NCBI RefSeq assembly: GCF_014202335.1
Contig: NZ_JACHGP010000007.1
Location: 248,001 to 312,000 of the forward strand
Source of the DNA: Mycobacterium sp. AZCC_0083
Lineage (GTDB): Bacteria; Actinomycetota; Actinomycetes; Mycobacteriales; Mycobacteriaceae
Reading direction: 5' to 3'
Length of the DNA: 64,000 bases
Position numbers and translations under genes: made by a program. Positions 16,182 to 24,884 of the stretch are shown here, piece after piece; position 1 is the stretch's first letter, and the number at the start of each line of letters is the position of its first letter. The notes beneath the pieces are model-generated. The model did not search any database and was not told where the DNA came from. It saw only the letters and a list, made by a program, of their open reading frames with translations.

Positions 16182-16317
16182 TCATCGCGATTACCCCGTT
16201 CAATCGTCGTGATTAAAAGGGAATGAAGCGGCGAGCCGCCCTGGTTGTTCGTCTCGGAGGCACGGTTCTCTCGAATGTCGAGAGCGGGCTCCTGCCGGGA
16301 CCGAAGGAGGAGATCAG

Positions 16318-16857
16318 CTGACCACGACGTCCAATGGGGCCATCGAAACCCCGCAGTTCGTTGCCGTTCATCAGAGCGATCCGCTCGCCTCGCCACTACT
16401 CGATGAGCTCACGGTCGAGTACAGCACTCGTTACGGCACTAGCGACGAGGATGAATACACCGACCTACGGGCTTACCCTCCCGAGGAGTTCGACCCGCCA
16501 GGGGGCGTGCTCATCGTGGCGGTGTCGAACGGCGTGCCCGTGGCCGGTGGCGCGTTCCGTCGCTACGACGCGTCGACCGCAGAACTCAAGCGGATGTGGA
16601 CGGCATCGGGGCACCGCAGGCGGGGTTACGGCAAGCTCGTCGTGGCCGAACTGGAACGGATTGCGCTGCAGCGCGGATACACCCGTGTCTATCTGACCAC
16701 CGGATGGCGACAGCCCGAGGCCGTGGCGCTGTATCTCTCGACGGGATATGCGCCGCTCTTCGATTCGTCGCTGCCCGCGGACGACATTGGGGTGCATCCG
16801 TTCGAGAAGCACCTAGTGCAATCCGGGGCGAGCGAAGCGACGGGAGTTCACATCTGA
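16318..16857 (+). CDS. GNAT acetyltransferase, apparent CTG start
   Basis: 179 residues. The acetyl-CoA pocket is plain in RRRGYGKLVVAELERIALQRGY near residues 99-120, followed by VYLTTGWRQPEAVALYLSTGYAPL. Conserved N-terminal sequence (TPQFVAVHQSDPLASPLLDEL and VEYSTRYG) lies upstream of the first GTG (16507), so translation must begin earlier. The only codon at the right place is CTG 16318, seven bases after a strong AGGAGG (16305-16310). The C-terminus is altered by an interspersed repeat giving GASEATG. It begins the long string of sulfur-type genes and overlaps the next gene by one base. Substrate unknown. Confidence 0.78.
   Translation: MTTTSNGAIETPQFVAVHQSDPLASPLLDELTVEYSTRYGTSDEDEYTDLRAYPPEEFDPPGGVLIVAVSNGVPVAGGAFRRYDASTAELKRMWTASGHRRRGYGKLVVAELERIALQRGYTRVYLTTGWRQPEAVALYLSTGYAPLFDSSLPADDIGVHPFEKHLVQSGASEATGVHI
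16825..16846 (+). repeat. Interspersed 22-bp repeat inside GNAT gene
   Basis: Contains GAGCGAAGCGACGGG with a leading GGGGC. The same 22 bp occurs twice more at 21827-21848 and 21857-21878, and a degenerate copy is at 40607-40624. Here it encodes GASEATG at the very C-terminus of the acetyltransferase. Confidence 0.8.
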
Positions 16858-17927
16858 TGAAATTTCTGCTGATCACGCTGATCACCCATACGCCGGACCC
16901 CGTGTCGGGCGAGAAGAAGAGTCCCGCCGAGCGTCTGCGCGACGTCGTCGATGCCGCGGTGCTCGCCGAAGAACTGGGCTTCGACGGCTTCGCCGTCGGC
17001 GAGCGTCACGAGGACCCGTTCATCTCGTCATCTCCCCCCGTGGTGCTGAGCAACATCGCGGCCAGGACGTCGCGGATCGGATTGTTCACCGGCGTCACGA
17101 CCTTGAGCCTGCTCGATCCGGTCAGGGCATTCGAGGACTACTCCACGCTCGACAACCTGTCCGGTGGGCGTCTCGAACTGATCATCGGCAAGGGCAACGG
17201 CGCGGCGCAGGCCGAGCTGTTCCACGTGACCACCGCCGACCAGTGGGACCGCAATCGCGAAGGCTACGAACTGTTCCGCTTGCTGTGGGAGAGCGACGAA
17301 GTCACGTGGTCGGGCCGCTTCCGGCCGTCCCTGGTCAAGGCGAAGGCACTCCCCCGCCCGTTGCAGGAGCGCCTGCGCATCTGGCATGGCAGCGCGACGA
17401 GCAAGGATTCCGTCGACCTTGCCGCCCGCTACGGCGACCCGATCTTCTCTGCCAACGTGACCTACCCCATCGAGCCCTACGCCGAGCTCGTGCGTCACTA
17501 CCGCGAACGGTGGGAGTTCTATGGCCACGACCCCGTGGACGCTCTCGTCGGCGCCGGGACCGCAGGGTTCTACGTCGCCCCCACCTCGCAGCAGGCGGTG
17601 GCCGACTACCGGCTGTCCTTCGAGACGCGTTTGGCGTTTGCGCGGCGCGTCGGGCTTCCGGTGGTGTTCGACTCGATCGACGACTTCGTCGACCGCAGTT
17701 CGGCCTTGGTCGGCAGCCCACAGCAGGTGATCGACAAGGTGGGCCGCTACCACGAGCAGTTCGGTCACGAGGTGATCCACCTCAGTGCCGACGCCGATGG
17801 TGTGACAGTCGGCCAAAAGCGTCGCAGCCTCGAGTTGTTCCAGTCCGACGTCGCTCCCGTTCTTCGTGAGCGGATTGCGAGCAGGCCCCTCGTCTCGCAG
17901 TCGAATCTGAAGGAGGTTGCGCTATGA
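16857..17927 (+). CDS. LLM-class flavin-dependent monooxygenase
   Basis: 356 residues of the luciferase-like family: RLRDVVDAAVLAEELGFDGFAVGERH near residues 27-52, SRIGLFTGVTTLSLLDPVRAFEDY, LSGGRLELIIGKGNG near 100-115 and RLRIWHGSATSKDSVDLAARYGDP. This pattern resembles alkanal monooxygenase-like FMNH2 enzymes. ATG 16857 overlaps the acetyltransferase stop (TGATG), and the 3' end overlaps the next gene by GTATGA/ATGA, so the three LLM genes 16857-20322 are translationally coupled and may form mixed complexes. Substrate unknown; organosulfur is suggested by the neighbours. Confidence 0.83.
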   Translation: MKFLLITLITHTPDPVSGEKKSPAERLRDVVDAAVLAEELGFDGFAVGERHEDPFISSSPPVVLSNIAARTSRIGLFTGVTTLSLLDPVRAFEDYSTLDNLSGGRLELIIGKGNGAAQAELFHVTTADQWDRNREGYELFRLLWESDEVTWSGRFRPSLVKAKALPRPLQERLRIWHGSATSKDSVDLAARYGDPIFSANVTYPIEPYAELVRHYRERWEFYGHDPVDALVGAGTAGFYVAPTSQQAVADYRLSFETRLAFARRVGLPVVFDSIDDFVDRSSALVGSPQQVIDKVGRYHEQFGHEVIHLSADADGVTVGQKRRSLELFQSDVAPVLRERIASRPLVSQSNLKEVAL

Positions 17928-18979
17928 GCGTCTTCGCGCTCGGTATCGAGTTGGACGGCGAGGGGAGCCATCCCGCGGCGTGGCGCCGCGCGCACCATCC
18001 GCAGAGTGAGGCGCTGAGTGGACGAACGCTGGCCCAGAAGGTGCGGGCCGCCGAGAACGCGGGTTTCACGCTGGCGACGTTCGACGATTCGATCGTGCCG
18101 CCGCAAGCCGGTCTCAGGGCACGCGTCGATGCCGTCAACCGGGCGTCGTTCGTGGCCGCCGCGACGTCGACGATCGGGCTGGTACCCGTCGTCGAGACCA
18201 CGTACGCCGAGCCGTTCCATACCTCATCGCAGCTGGCCACCCTCGACTACACCTCACGCGGCAGGGGCGGCTGGATCGCCACTCGCGTCGCGCACCCGGC
18301 GGCCGCACGGGCATGGGGCAGAACGGCTCTCACCGACCAGTCCGACCTCGACCGCGAGCAGCGAGATTCCATCACCGTGGTCCGCGACCTGTGGGATTCG
18401 TGGGAGGACGACGCCGTAGTTCGCGACTACGCCAGCGGCCGGTTCCTGGATCGGGACAAGCTGCACTACGTCGACTTCCAGGGTGAGACGTTCACGGTCA
18501 AGGGACCGGCCATCGTGCCGAGACCGCCGCAGGGCCAATTGGTGGTGTTCGGCACGGAGGCCGACCGCGAGCTGGTCGACGTCGTCCTCGTCAGCGAACC
18601 GAATGGCGACTTGGCGGTCGACACCGCGAGTCGCAGCGACGGGCTGACGTTCATCGAGATCGCCGTCACGCTCGACACACCGGGCACCTCGGCGACGGAG
18701 CGTCTCGCCGCGCTCGACGAACATGAGCGGGCCAGGAGCTCGCGACTCGCGTACGCCGGACCGGCAACCGGTTTCGTGGAGTTGCTCACCGAACTCGCGG
18801 CACACACCGATGGCGTGCGGCTGTTCCCCACGGTGATCGACGAGGACCTGCCGGTGCTCGCGCGGTATGTCCTTCCGGCGCTGTTCAAGTCAGGCGTGGC
18901 GCATCGACCTGTCCCCGGGTCGTCGCTGCGCGGAAATCTCGGCCTGAGTCGGCCGGCCAATCGTCATGCGAGGGTCTGA
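17924..18979 (+). CDS. Short NtaA/DszA-like LLM protein, possible partner subunit
   Basis: 351 residues, about 100 shorter than its NtaA/SnaA/DszA relatives. The N-terminal half keeps the fold (AAENAGFTLATFDDSIVPP; STIGLVPVVETTYAEPFHTSSQLATLDYTSRGRGGWIATR; DLWDSWEDDAVVRDYASGRFLD), but the middle, where relatives have the FQAGxSxxG flavin-phosphate motif, reads QLVVFGTEADRELVDVV, and the C-terminus is compressed. It ends with the family RGNLGL motif. It may be a diverged catalytic subunit or a non-catalytic partner of the proteins encoded on either side. ATG 17924 overlaps the previous stop. Confidence 0.72.
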   Translation: MSVFALGIELDGEGSHPAAWRRAHHPQSEALSGRTLAQKVRAAENAGFTLATFDDSIVPPQAGLRARVDAVNRASFVAAATSTIGLVPVVETTYAEPFHTSSQLATLDYTSRGRGGWIATRVAHPAAARAWGRTALTDQSDLDREQRDSITVVRDLWDSWEDDAVVRDYASGRFLDRDKLHYVDFQGETFTVKGPAIVPRPPQGQLVVFGTEADRELVDVVLVSEPNGDLAVDTASRSDGLTFIEIAVTLDTPGTSATERLAALDEHERARSSRLAYAGPATGFVELLTELAAHTDGVRLFPTVIDEDLPVLARYVLPALFKSGVAHRPVPGSSLRGNLGLSRPANRHARV

Positions 18980-20322
18980 TGCGGTCCAGAGCGCAGGTGC
19001 ACTTCGGCGTCTTCTTCCAGGGCGTCAACCACACGACGGTCTGGTCGGATCCGGCCAGCGGTTCTCAGATCGACTTCGAGACCTTCCGCCGCATGATCAC
19101 GACGGCCGAGCGCGGACTGTTCGACGCGTTCTTCCTCGGCGAGGGTCTGCGACTACGGGAGCAGGACGGCAAGATCCTGGATCTCGACATCGCCGGTCGT
19201 CCCGATGCCATCGCGCAGCTTTCCGCGCTCGCAGGCATCACCGAACACATCGGTCTGGTCGCCACGCAGAACACCACCTACAACGAACCGGGCGACTTGG
19301 CTCGGCGCCTGGCGGGTCTGGACATTCTGTCCGACGGTCGGGCCGGCTGGAATGCCGTCACCACCGACAACGCGTGGACCGGCGAGAACTTCCGCCGCGG
19401 CGGTTTCCTCGATCACGAACTCCGATACGAACGGGCCGGGCAGTTCATCCGTACGGCGCGCGCCATCTGGGACTCGTGGCCCGACGACACCAATACTCCA
19501 CGGCACGTGGATGTTTCGACGTCGCAGTTCGACATCTCCCTCGACGCCACCTTGCCGCGCAGCCCCCAGGGACATCCGGTGATCTTCCAAGCCGGGGATT
19601 CCCCGACGGGTCGTGACTTCGCCGCAGCCAATGCCGACGTCATCTTCTCGGGCCACGGCACGCACTTCGACGACGCGCTCGCGTTCGCCAACGACATCCG
19701 TGCACGTCTGCTCGCCGCGGGCAGGCCTGCCGACGACATCAAGATCCTGCCGGGAACTCAGATCGTGTTGGCCGAGAAGGCGTCTGAAGTGGAGGACAAG
19801 CGACGCTGGGTGCTCGACGGCCAGTACACCGGACAGACGGCGTTGTCCCTCGTCGGTCTGGTGTGGGGACGCGACCTCTCCGATCGGGACCCCGACGGTC
19901 CACTGCCAGAAGACGATCCGGTACCCGCTCCGATCTCGGTGACCCGCGGCGCGGCACGGGACGGCAAGGACCCGATCGCCATCGCGAAGGAGTGGCGTGC
20001 GCTCGCCGAGGCCAAGAACCTTTCACTGCGCCAGATCGCTATCGAAACGTCGGCCCGTTCGGGGTTCGTGGGCACGCCGGGTCAGGTCGCCGACGAGCTC
20101 ATCCGCTGGGTACGCGCAGGCGCGACCGACGGGTTCAACATCTCGCCGTACATCGTGCCCGGTGGACTCGACGAGATCGTCGACTGGCTGGTGCCCGAAC
20201 TTCAGGAACGCGGTGCCTACCGGACCGAGTACACGTCGACGACGCTGCGCGGTCACCTCGGGCTTCGTGAGCCGCTGACGCGACGACAGAACACCGAGAC
20301 CGACGGCAGCGCCGCCGGTTAG
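18979..20322 (+). CDS. NtaA/SnaA/DszA-family FMNH2-dependent monooxygenase
   Basis: 447 residues with full family pattern: HFGVFFQGVNHTTVWSDP at the N-terminus, RGLFDAFFLGEGLRL, GLVATQNTTYNEPGDLARRLAGLDILSDGRAGWNAVTTDN near 93-132, HPVIFQAGDSPTGRDFAA (flavin phosphate loop) near 199-216, and the C-terminal SGFVGTPGQVADELIRWV. DszA opens dibenzothiophene sulfone and NtaA oxidises nitrilotriacetate with FMNH2. ATG 18979 overlaps the preceding stop by one base (TGATG). The three adjacent LLM genes and the following ABC importer suggest uptake and oxidation of one class of compound. Confidence 0.87.
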   Translation: MRSRAQVHFGVFFQGVNHTTVWSDPASGSQIDFETFRRMITTAERGLFDAFFLGEGLRLREQDGKILDLDIAGRPDAIAQLSALAGITEHIGLVATQNTTYNEPGDLARRLAGLDILSDGRAGWNAVTTDNAWTGENFRRGGFLDHELRYERAGQFIRTARAIWDSWPDDTNTPRHVDVSTSQFDISLDATLPRSPQGHPVIFQAGDSPTGRDFAAANADVIFSGHGTHFDDALAFANDIRARLLAAGRPADDIKILPGTQIVLAEKASEVEDKRRWVLDGQYTGQTALSLVGLVWGRDLSDRDPDGPLPEDDPVPAPISVTRGAARDGKDPIAIAKEWRALAEAKNLSLRQIAIETSARSGFVGTPGQVADELIRWVRAGATDGFNISPYIVPGGLDEIVDWLVPELQERGAYRTEYTSTTLRGHLGLREPLTRRQNTETDGSAAG

Positions 20323-20338
20323 AAAGGAATCGAGAATC

Positions 20339-21106
20339 ATGACCACCACCGGAGATACCGATGTCACGACGTTCGAGGCGGCGTGGAACCAATGGCACGA
20401 AGAACGCGAAAGCTACTATGGTGATCCACTCGGCTGGGTGAGCATCACCGGTTTGTACTGGCTTACAGACGAATTCGAGACGGTCGCCGACCTTCCAGGT
20501 CGTTGGCGAGCGGACGCCGAGGCCGCATACGTCGAGGGTATCGACGGAACCGAGCGGCTCGAGCCTGCCGAGGGAGCACCCGGATTGTTCGTCGCCGCAG
20601 GCGATCGGCGCATCGAGGTCATTCGCCGCACGGGCACGGTCGCGTTGCGCGTTCACGATCCGAAGTCGCCGCACCTCGAGCAGTACAACGGCATCCCGGC
20701 CTACGCGCCAAGCCAACAGTGGCACGTCTCTGGCACGTTCGTGCCGTTCGAGCAACCAAGGACGGTGACGACGGGAGCCGTCGTCGAGGGGCTCGAACAC
20801 CATCACACGGCCCTTGGCACAATCGAATTCGAACTGGCAGGAGCTGACGCCCGGTTGATCGCCTTTGGGCGCGCAGACGGTGCGTTGCAGGTCCTGTTCA
20901 CCGATGCCACCAGCGGCGTGACGACGTACCCCGGCGCTAGGTCACTGGCGGTCACCGCACCGGATGACGACGGCGCGGTGACGCTCGACTTCAACCGCGC
21001 GACGAACCTGCCGTGCTCCTTCACCGACTACGCGACGTGCCCGGTGGCACCCCCCGAGAACAAGCTGGCCATCGCCGTCGAAGCCGGGGAGAAGAATCCG
21101 CGCTGA
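20339..21106 (+). CDS. DUF1684 family protein
   Basis: 255 residues. The C-terminal signature DFNRATNLPCSFTDYATCPVAPPENKL (about 220-246) is the hallmark of DUF1684; the N-terminal part has WHEERESYYGDPLGWVSITGLYWL. The protein is soluble, with no leader. Its function is unknown. The clustered Cys227 and Cys234 flank a likely small-molecule pocket. It follows the third LLM gene by 16 bp, with GAAAGGAATCGAGAATC as ribosome site, so it is probably part of the same pathway operon. Confidence 0.85.
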   Translation: MTTTGDTDVTTFEAAWNQWHEERESYYGDPLGWVSITGLYWLTDEFETVADLPGRWRADAEAAYVEGIDGTERLEPAEGAPGLFVAAGDRRIEVIRRTGTVALRVHDPKSPHLEQYNGIPAYAPSQQWHVSGTFVPFEQPRTVTTGAVVEGLEHHHTALGTIEFELAGADARLIAFGRADGALQVLFTDATSGVTTYPGARSLAVTAPDDDGAVTLDFNRATNLPCSFTDYATCPVAPPENKLAIAVEAGEKNPR

Positions 21107-21316
21107 GGCGGCGTGGCAAACATCGGCGGTCCTTGGGACGATCGCGAAACAATCACGCCGATTCGATGACTGGTGCGATCGCATCCGTTGCGGGATCTTG
21201 ACGAAGCCATCATCCGCAGACTTACTCAACGCACCATCCTCTACGAGCGGCCGCAGACGCGCCGGCTAGACGGATCAGCACGATCTTGCAATCCCATGCT
21301 CGGTCGGGAGTACGCG

Positions 21317-23080
21317 ATGCTCATCGATCGACCGAAAGACCCGCCAACGATGCCCGCTCCCAGAATGTCCTTCAACCGTGCCCTTCTGCTCCCGATGGCG
21401 TCCGCCGTCGTGCTCGTCCTCGCAGGCTGTGGCGGCGGATCAGGAGGCACGTCAGCGTCGGGCGCCGCCGGACCGCCAGTCAGTGGCGGTTCCATCGTCT
21501 ACGGCGCCGACCGCGAGCCCACCTGCCTGGACCCGCACAACAACGGCGACATGCCGCAGACGTATGTCGCGCGGCAATTCCTCGACTCCCTCGTCTCGGA
21601 GAAGCCCGACGGCACCGTGGTGCCCTGGCTGGCGGAATCCTGGACGACGTCCCCAGACGGACTGACCTACACCTTCAAGATCAAGCAGGGGGTGAAGTTC
21701 CACGACGGCACGCCCCTGGATGCGGCCGCCGTGAAGGCGAACTTCGACCAGATACTCGACCCGGCCACGGAGTCGTTGACCGACACCGGGTACCTGCGGC
21801 CGTACTACGCGTCCTCGCGCGCGATCGGGGCGAGCGAAGCGACGGGAGAAAACATCGGGGCGAGCGAAGCGACGGGAGAAAACACAGGCCCGTCGACGTT
21901 CGAGCTGAAACTGAAATCCCCGTACTCGGCCCTGCTACCCGTGCTGTCGCAGGCGTTCTTCGGTATCGAGTCGCCCAAGGCGATGGCCCGCGGTCTGGAC
22001 GCCAACTGCCAATCACCGGTCGGGACAGGACCGTTCGTGATCAAGGAGTGGATCCACGGCCAGAGTGTCGAGTTGGATCGCAACGCCGACTACAACTCCG
22101 CGCCCGCCGACGCCAAGCATCAGGGTCCGGCCTACCTCGACCACGTCAGCTGGAAGTTCCTGGAAGACGGCTCCGTCCGCTTCGCAGCCGTGCAGGGCGA
22201 GGGTGCCGACCTCATCTTCAACCCGCCGCCGCAGCAGAACGCATCGCTCAAGGCCGACCCGAACCTCGTGCTTCAGGAGTTCACCCACACCGGGCTGCCG
22301 AACGGAATCGCACTCAACACCACCCGCTTCCCGTTCACCGACACCGCAGTGCGGCAGGCGTTCATCCACGGCGCGAACGCCGAAGCCTCGGTGAAGAGTG
22401 CCTACCTGGGCGTCTTCAACTGGGAACCCGGCCCACTGACGTCGACGACTCCGTTCCTGGACAAGGATCTTCGCGACTTCTACGCCCACGATCCCGACAA
22501 GTCCAACCAGCTGCTCGACGCCGCAGGCTGGACTCAACGCGACGCCGACGGCTACCGGACCAAGGACGGCAAGCAACTGGCTGCCACCGTCATCTACTCA
22601 TCGGACCCCGGTGACACCCCGCCCGCCGACGTGACCCTCTACCAGGACATCCAGGCCGCCGAGAAGGAGATCGGCTTCAACGTCATCCTCAAGCCGATCC
22701 CGCAGGACCAGTACTACGCCGCCTTCACCGACAAGAACGCCACCGACGGCCTCGCAGGCGCGTACTGGAACAGCCCGACACCGTTGGTGCTGACCCTGCT
22801 CTACTCCACCGACTCGATGGTCCTCGCACCCGGCAACAACATGTCCTGGGTGTCGAACCCCGCCATCGACGCGCCACTGAAGAAGATCGCCGCCGCCTCG
22901 GATGTCGAGGAGCAGAAGCACCTCTACGACCAGGTGCAGCAGCTCGTCGCGCAGAACTCCTATCACCTCGGCCTGTACGCGCCGACCACCCGGCTGGTCT
23001 CCAAGAAGCACCTGCAGGACGTCTGGATCGAGCCGTCCGAGGGTGAGCCGGTCCTGCACGACGCGTGGCTCGCGAAGTGA
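21317..23080 (+). CDS. Peptide/nickel-type ABC transporter substrate-binding lipoprotein
   Basis: 587 residues of the SBP_bac_5 (DppA/OppA) family. The signal ends in the lipobox VLAGC, so Cys38 is the lipid anchor, followed by a GGGSGG linker. Family motifs: SIVYGADREPTCLDPHNNGD, LAESWTTSPDGLTYTFKIKQGVKFHDGTPLDAAAVKANF, and GTGPFVIKEWIHGQSVELDRNADY. It captures the substrate for the permeases and ATPase that follow. ATG 21317 follows GGGAG with 6-nt spacing; ATG 21350 is an alternative with a shorter leader. A 30-bp unit repeated twice (21824-21883) inserts IGASEATGEN twice in a surface region. Confidence 0.88.
   Translation: MLIDRPKDPPTMPAPRMSFNRALLLPMASAVVLVLAGCGGGSGGTSASGAAGPPVSGGSIVYGADREPTCLDPHNNGDMPQTYVARQFLDSLVSEKPDGTVVPWLAESWTTSPDGLTYTFKIKQGVKFHDGTPLDAAAVKANFDQILDPATESLTDTGYLRPYYASSRAIGASEATGENIGASEATGENTGPSTFELKLKSPYSALLPVLSQAFFGIESPKAMARGLDANCQSPVGTGPFVIKEWIHGQSVELDRNADYNSAPADAKHQGPAYLDHVSWKFLEDGSVRFAAVQGEGADLIFNPPPQQNASLKADPNLVLQEFTHTGLPNGIALNTTRFPFTDTAVRQAFIHGANAEASVKSAYLGVFNWEPGPLTSTTPFLDKDLRDFYAHDPDKSNQLLDAAGWTQRDADGYRTKDGKQLAATVIYSSDPGDTPPADVTLYQDIQAAEKEIGFNVILKPIPQDQYYAAFTDKNATDGLAGAYWNSPTPLVLTLLYSTDSMVLAPGNNMSWVSNPAIDAPLKKIAAASDVEEQKHLYDQVQQLVAQNSYHLGLYAPTTRLVSKKHLQDVWIEPSEGEPVLHDAWLAK
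21824..21883 (+). repeat. Tandem 30-bp repeat inside the binding-protein gene
   Basis: Two identical 30-bp units (21824-21853 and 21854-21883), each with the interspersed core GAGCGAAGCGACGGG. Length is a multiple of three, so the reading frame is kept and ten residues (IGASEATGEN) are added per unit. The insert sits between DTGYLRPYYASSRA and GPSTFELKLKSPY, a variable surface loop of this family. Confidence 0.9.
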
Positions 23081-24012
23081 CGGCGAGGCGGGTCATTGCC
23101 CGCCTCGCGGGAGTGGTCGGCGTCCTCTGGGGTGCCGCCACCCTCACGTTCATCGTCGAACAGCTGATGCCGACCGACCCCGCCCAGACCATCCTCGGCG
23201 GCGCCGGATCGAAGCCAACCCCCGAGCAACTGGCGGCCGTCCGGGTGCAATACGGCTTCGACCGGCCGGTGCTCGTCCAGTACCTGCACTATCTCGGCGG
23301 GATCCTGCGGGGCGATCTCGGCACGTCCTACATCCGCAAGCAACCGGTCTCGGAAATCATTGCCCAGCAGCTCGGTTCGACGCTGACGCTGACCGCCACC
23401 GCGCTCGTCGCGGCATGGATCATCGCGGTGGTCGTCACGCTGCTGACCGCGCATCGCAGCCGTGCACTTGCGGCGCTCGGCTCGGGTTTCGAGACCCTGC
23501 TCGCCGCGCTCCCGCAGTACTGGTTGGGCATCGTGCTGCTGGTGGTGTTCGCGTTCACGTTGCATTGGTTGCCGGTGGTCGGCGACGGTGGGCCAGAAGG
23601 TTTGGTGCTCCCAGCGCTGACGCTCGCACTGCCATTGGCCGGCTTCCTGGGGCAGGTGACGCGCGATGAGTTCTCGTCGGCGATGGAGCAGCCGTTCGCC
23701 GTCTCGGCCAGAGCGCGCGGAATGAGCGACGTCGGCGTGCGCTGGCGCCACGCCCTTCGGCACGCCGTCCTGCCCGGCCTGACGCTGTCCGGGTGGGCAC
23801 TGGGCTCGCTGTTCTCGACGGCGGTGATCGTGGAGGCCGTGTTCGTGCGGCCCGGCCTCGGCCGGGTGCTCGTCGACGCGGTCACCTCGCAGGACATGCC
23901 GGTCGTGGTGGGGGTCACACTGTTCGTCGCGACGATCTACGTCGTGGCCAACCTGCTGGTGAATCTCGCCTTCGGCCGAATCGACCCCCGACTGCGGAGC
24001 GCAGCACATTGA
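23077..24012 (+). CDS. ABC transporter permease, DppB type
   Basis: 311 residues with six membrane segments (first near residues 8-28, then about 100-125, 140-160, 172-190, 235-255, 280-300) and the DppB pattern: VEQLMPTDPAQTILGG, the EAA-like loop AVSARARGMSDVGVRWRHALRHAVLP near residues 212-237 that contacts the ATPase, and VEAVFVRPGLGRVLVDAV. It forms half of the membrane channel. GTG 23077 overlaps the previous stop (GTGA); GTG 23065 is a possible longer start. Confidence 0.88.
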   Translation: MTARRVIARLAGVVGVLWGAATLTFIVEQLMPTDPAQTILGGAGSKPTPEQLAAVRVQYGFDRPVLVQYLHYLGGILRGDLGTSYIRKQPVSEIIAQQLGSTLTLTATALVAAWIIAVVVTLLTAHRSRALAALGSGFETLLAALPQYWLGIVLLVVFAFTLHWLPVVGDGGPEGLVLPALTLALPLAGFLGQVTRDEFSSAMEQPFAVSARARGMSDVGVRWRHALRHAVLPGLTLSGWALGSLFSTAVIVEAVFVRPGLGRVLVDAVTSQDMPVVVGVTLFVATIYVVANLLVNLAFGRIDPRLRSAAH

Positions 24013-24884
24013 CCGTCAACGTCGCCGACGGCCTGGTCACTCGTGCCGTCCACTCCGCGCCGAAGGTCAAGAGCGGACGCACCTTTCGGCCCGCAATGTG
24101 GCTCTCCACTCTCTTCCTCCTACTGGTGTTGGCGTGGGCCGTGGCGCCCGACGCGTTCACCAGCGAGTCGCCCTTCGACACCGACATCGAGGCGGCCATC
24201 CAGGCGCCATCGCTGCAGCACTGGTTCGGGACGGATGCATCCGGTCGCGACATCTACACGCGTGTGGTCTTCGGGGCCCGCAGCTCGCTGCTGATCGGCG
24301 TCGGCGCGACGGCGCTGGCGCTGGTCGCGGCGATCCTGTTCGGTTTCGCGGCGGGCCTAGGCGGGCGTCTCACCGACGGCGCGGTCAGCCGGTTCCTCGA
24401 AGTGGTCCTCTCGCTACCCGGTCTGCTGCTGGCCTTGATCTTCATCGCGATGCTCGGGCCCGGCGTGGCGACCGAGATCCTTGCGGTGGCCATCGGGTCA
24501 GCCGCCGGTTACGCCTGGATGGTGCGGGGGCAGGTGATCGCGGTGCGCAACTCCGGCTACGTCCATGCGGCAACGGCGTTGGGCCACAAACGGTCCCGCA
24601 TCATCGTCCGGCACGTCTTCCCGAACGCGATGCGACCGCTGGTGGTGCTCGCGACGATGGGCGTCGGCCAGTCGATCGTGTGGGCGTCATCGCTCAGCTT
24701 CCTCGGTCTCGGTGTCGCGCCGCCCGCGCCGGAATGGGGCGCCATGCTCGACGCCGGACGCGATTTCGTGTCGACGGCGTGGTGGCTGGAACTGTTCCCC
24801 GGCCTGGCGATCGTCGGCTGCACACTGGCCGTCACCGTCCTCGGCCGCCATCTGCAGCAGCGGATCGAAGGACGGCTGACATGA
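24009..24884 (+). CDS. ABC transporter permease, DppC type
   Basis: 291 residues. N-terminal cytoplasmic stretch, one membrane helix (about 36-55), the conserved HWFGTDASGRDIYTRVVFGARSSLLIG near 78-105, then the permease core with the ATPase-contact loop YVHAATALGHKRSRIIVRHVFPN near 188-210. It pairs with the DppB-type permease. The start is TTG 24009, which overlaps the upstream stop (TTGA); no ATG or GTG is available before the first helix. Confidence 0.87.
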   Translation: MTVNVADGLVTRAVHSAPKVKSGRTFRPAMWLSTLFLLLVLAWAVAPDAFTSESPFDTDIEAAIQAPSLQHWFGTDASGRDIYTRVVFGARSSLLIGVGATALALVAAILFGFAAGLGGRLTDGAVSRFLEVVLSLPGLLLALIFIAMLGPGVATEILAVAIGSAAGYAWMVRGQVIAVRNSGYVHAATALGHKRSRIIVRHVFPNAMRPLVVLATMGVGQSIVWASSLSFLGLGVAPPAPEWGAMLDAGRDFVSTAWWLELFPGLAIVGCTLAVTVLGRHLQQRIEGRLT

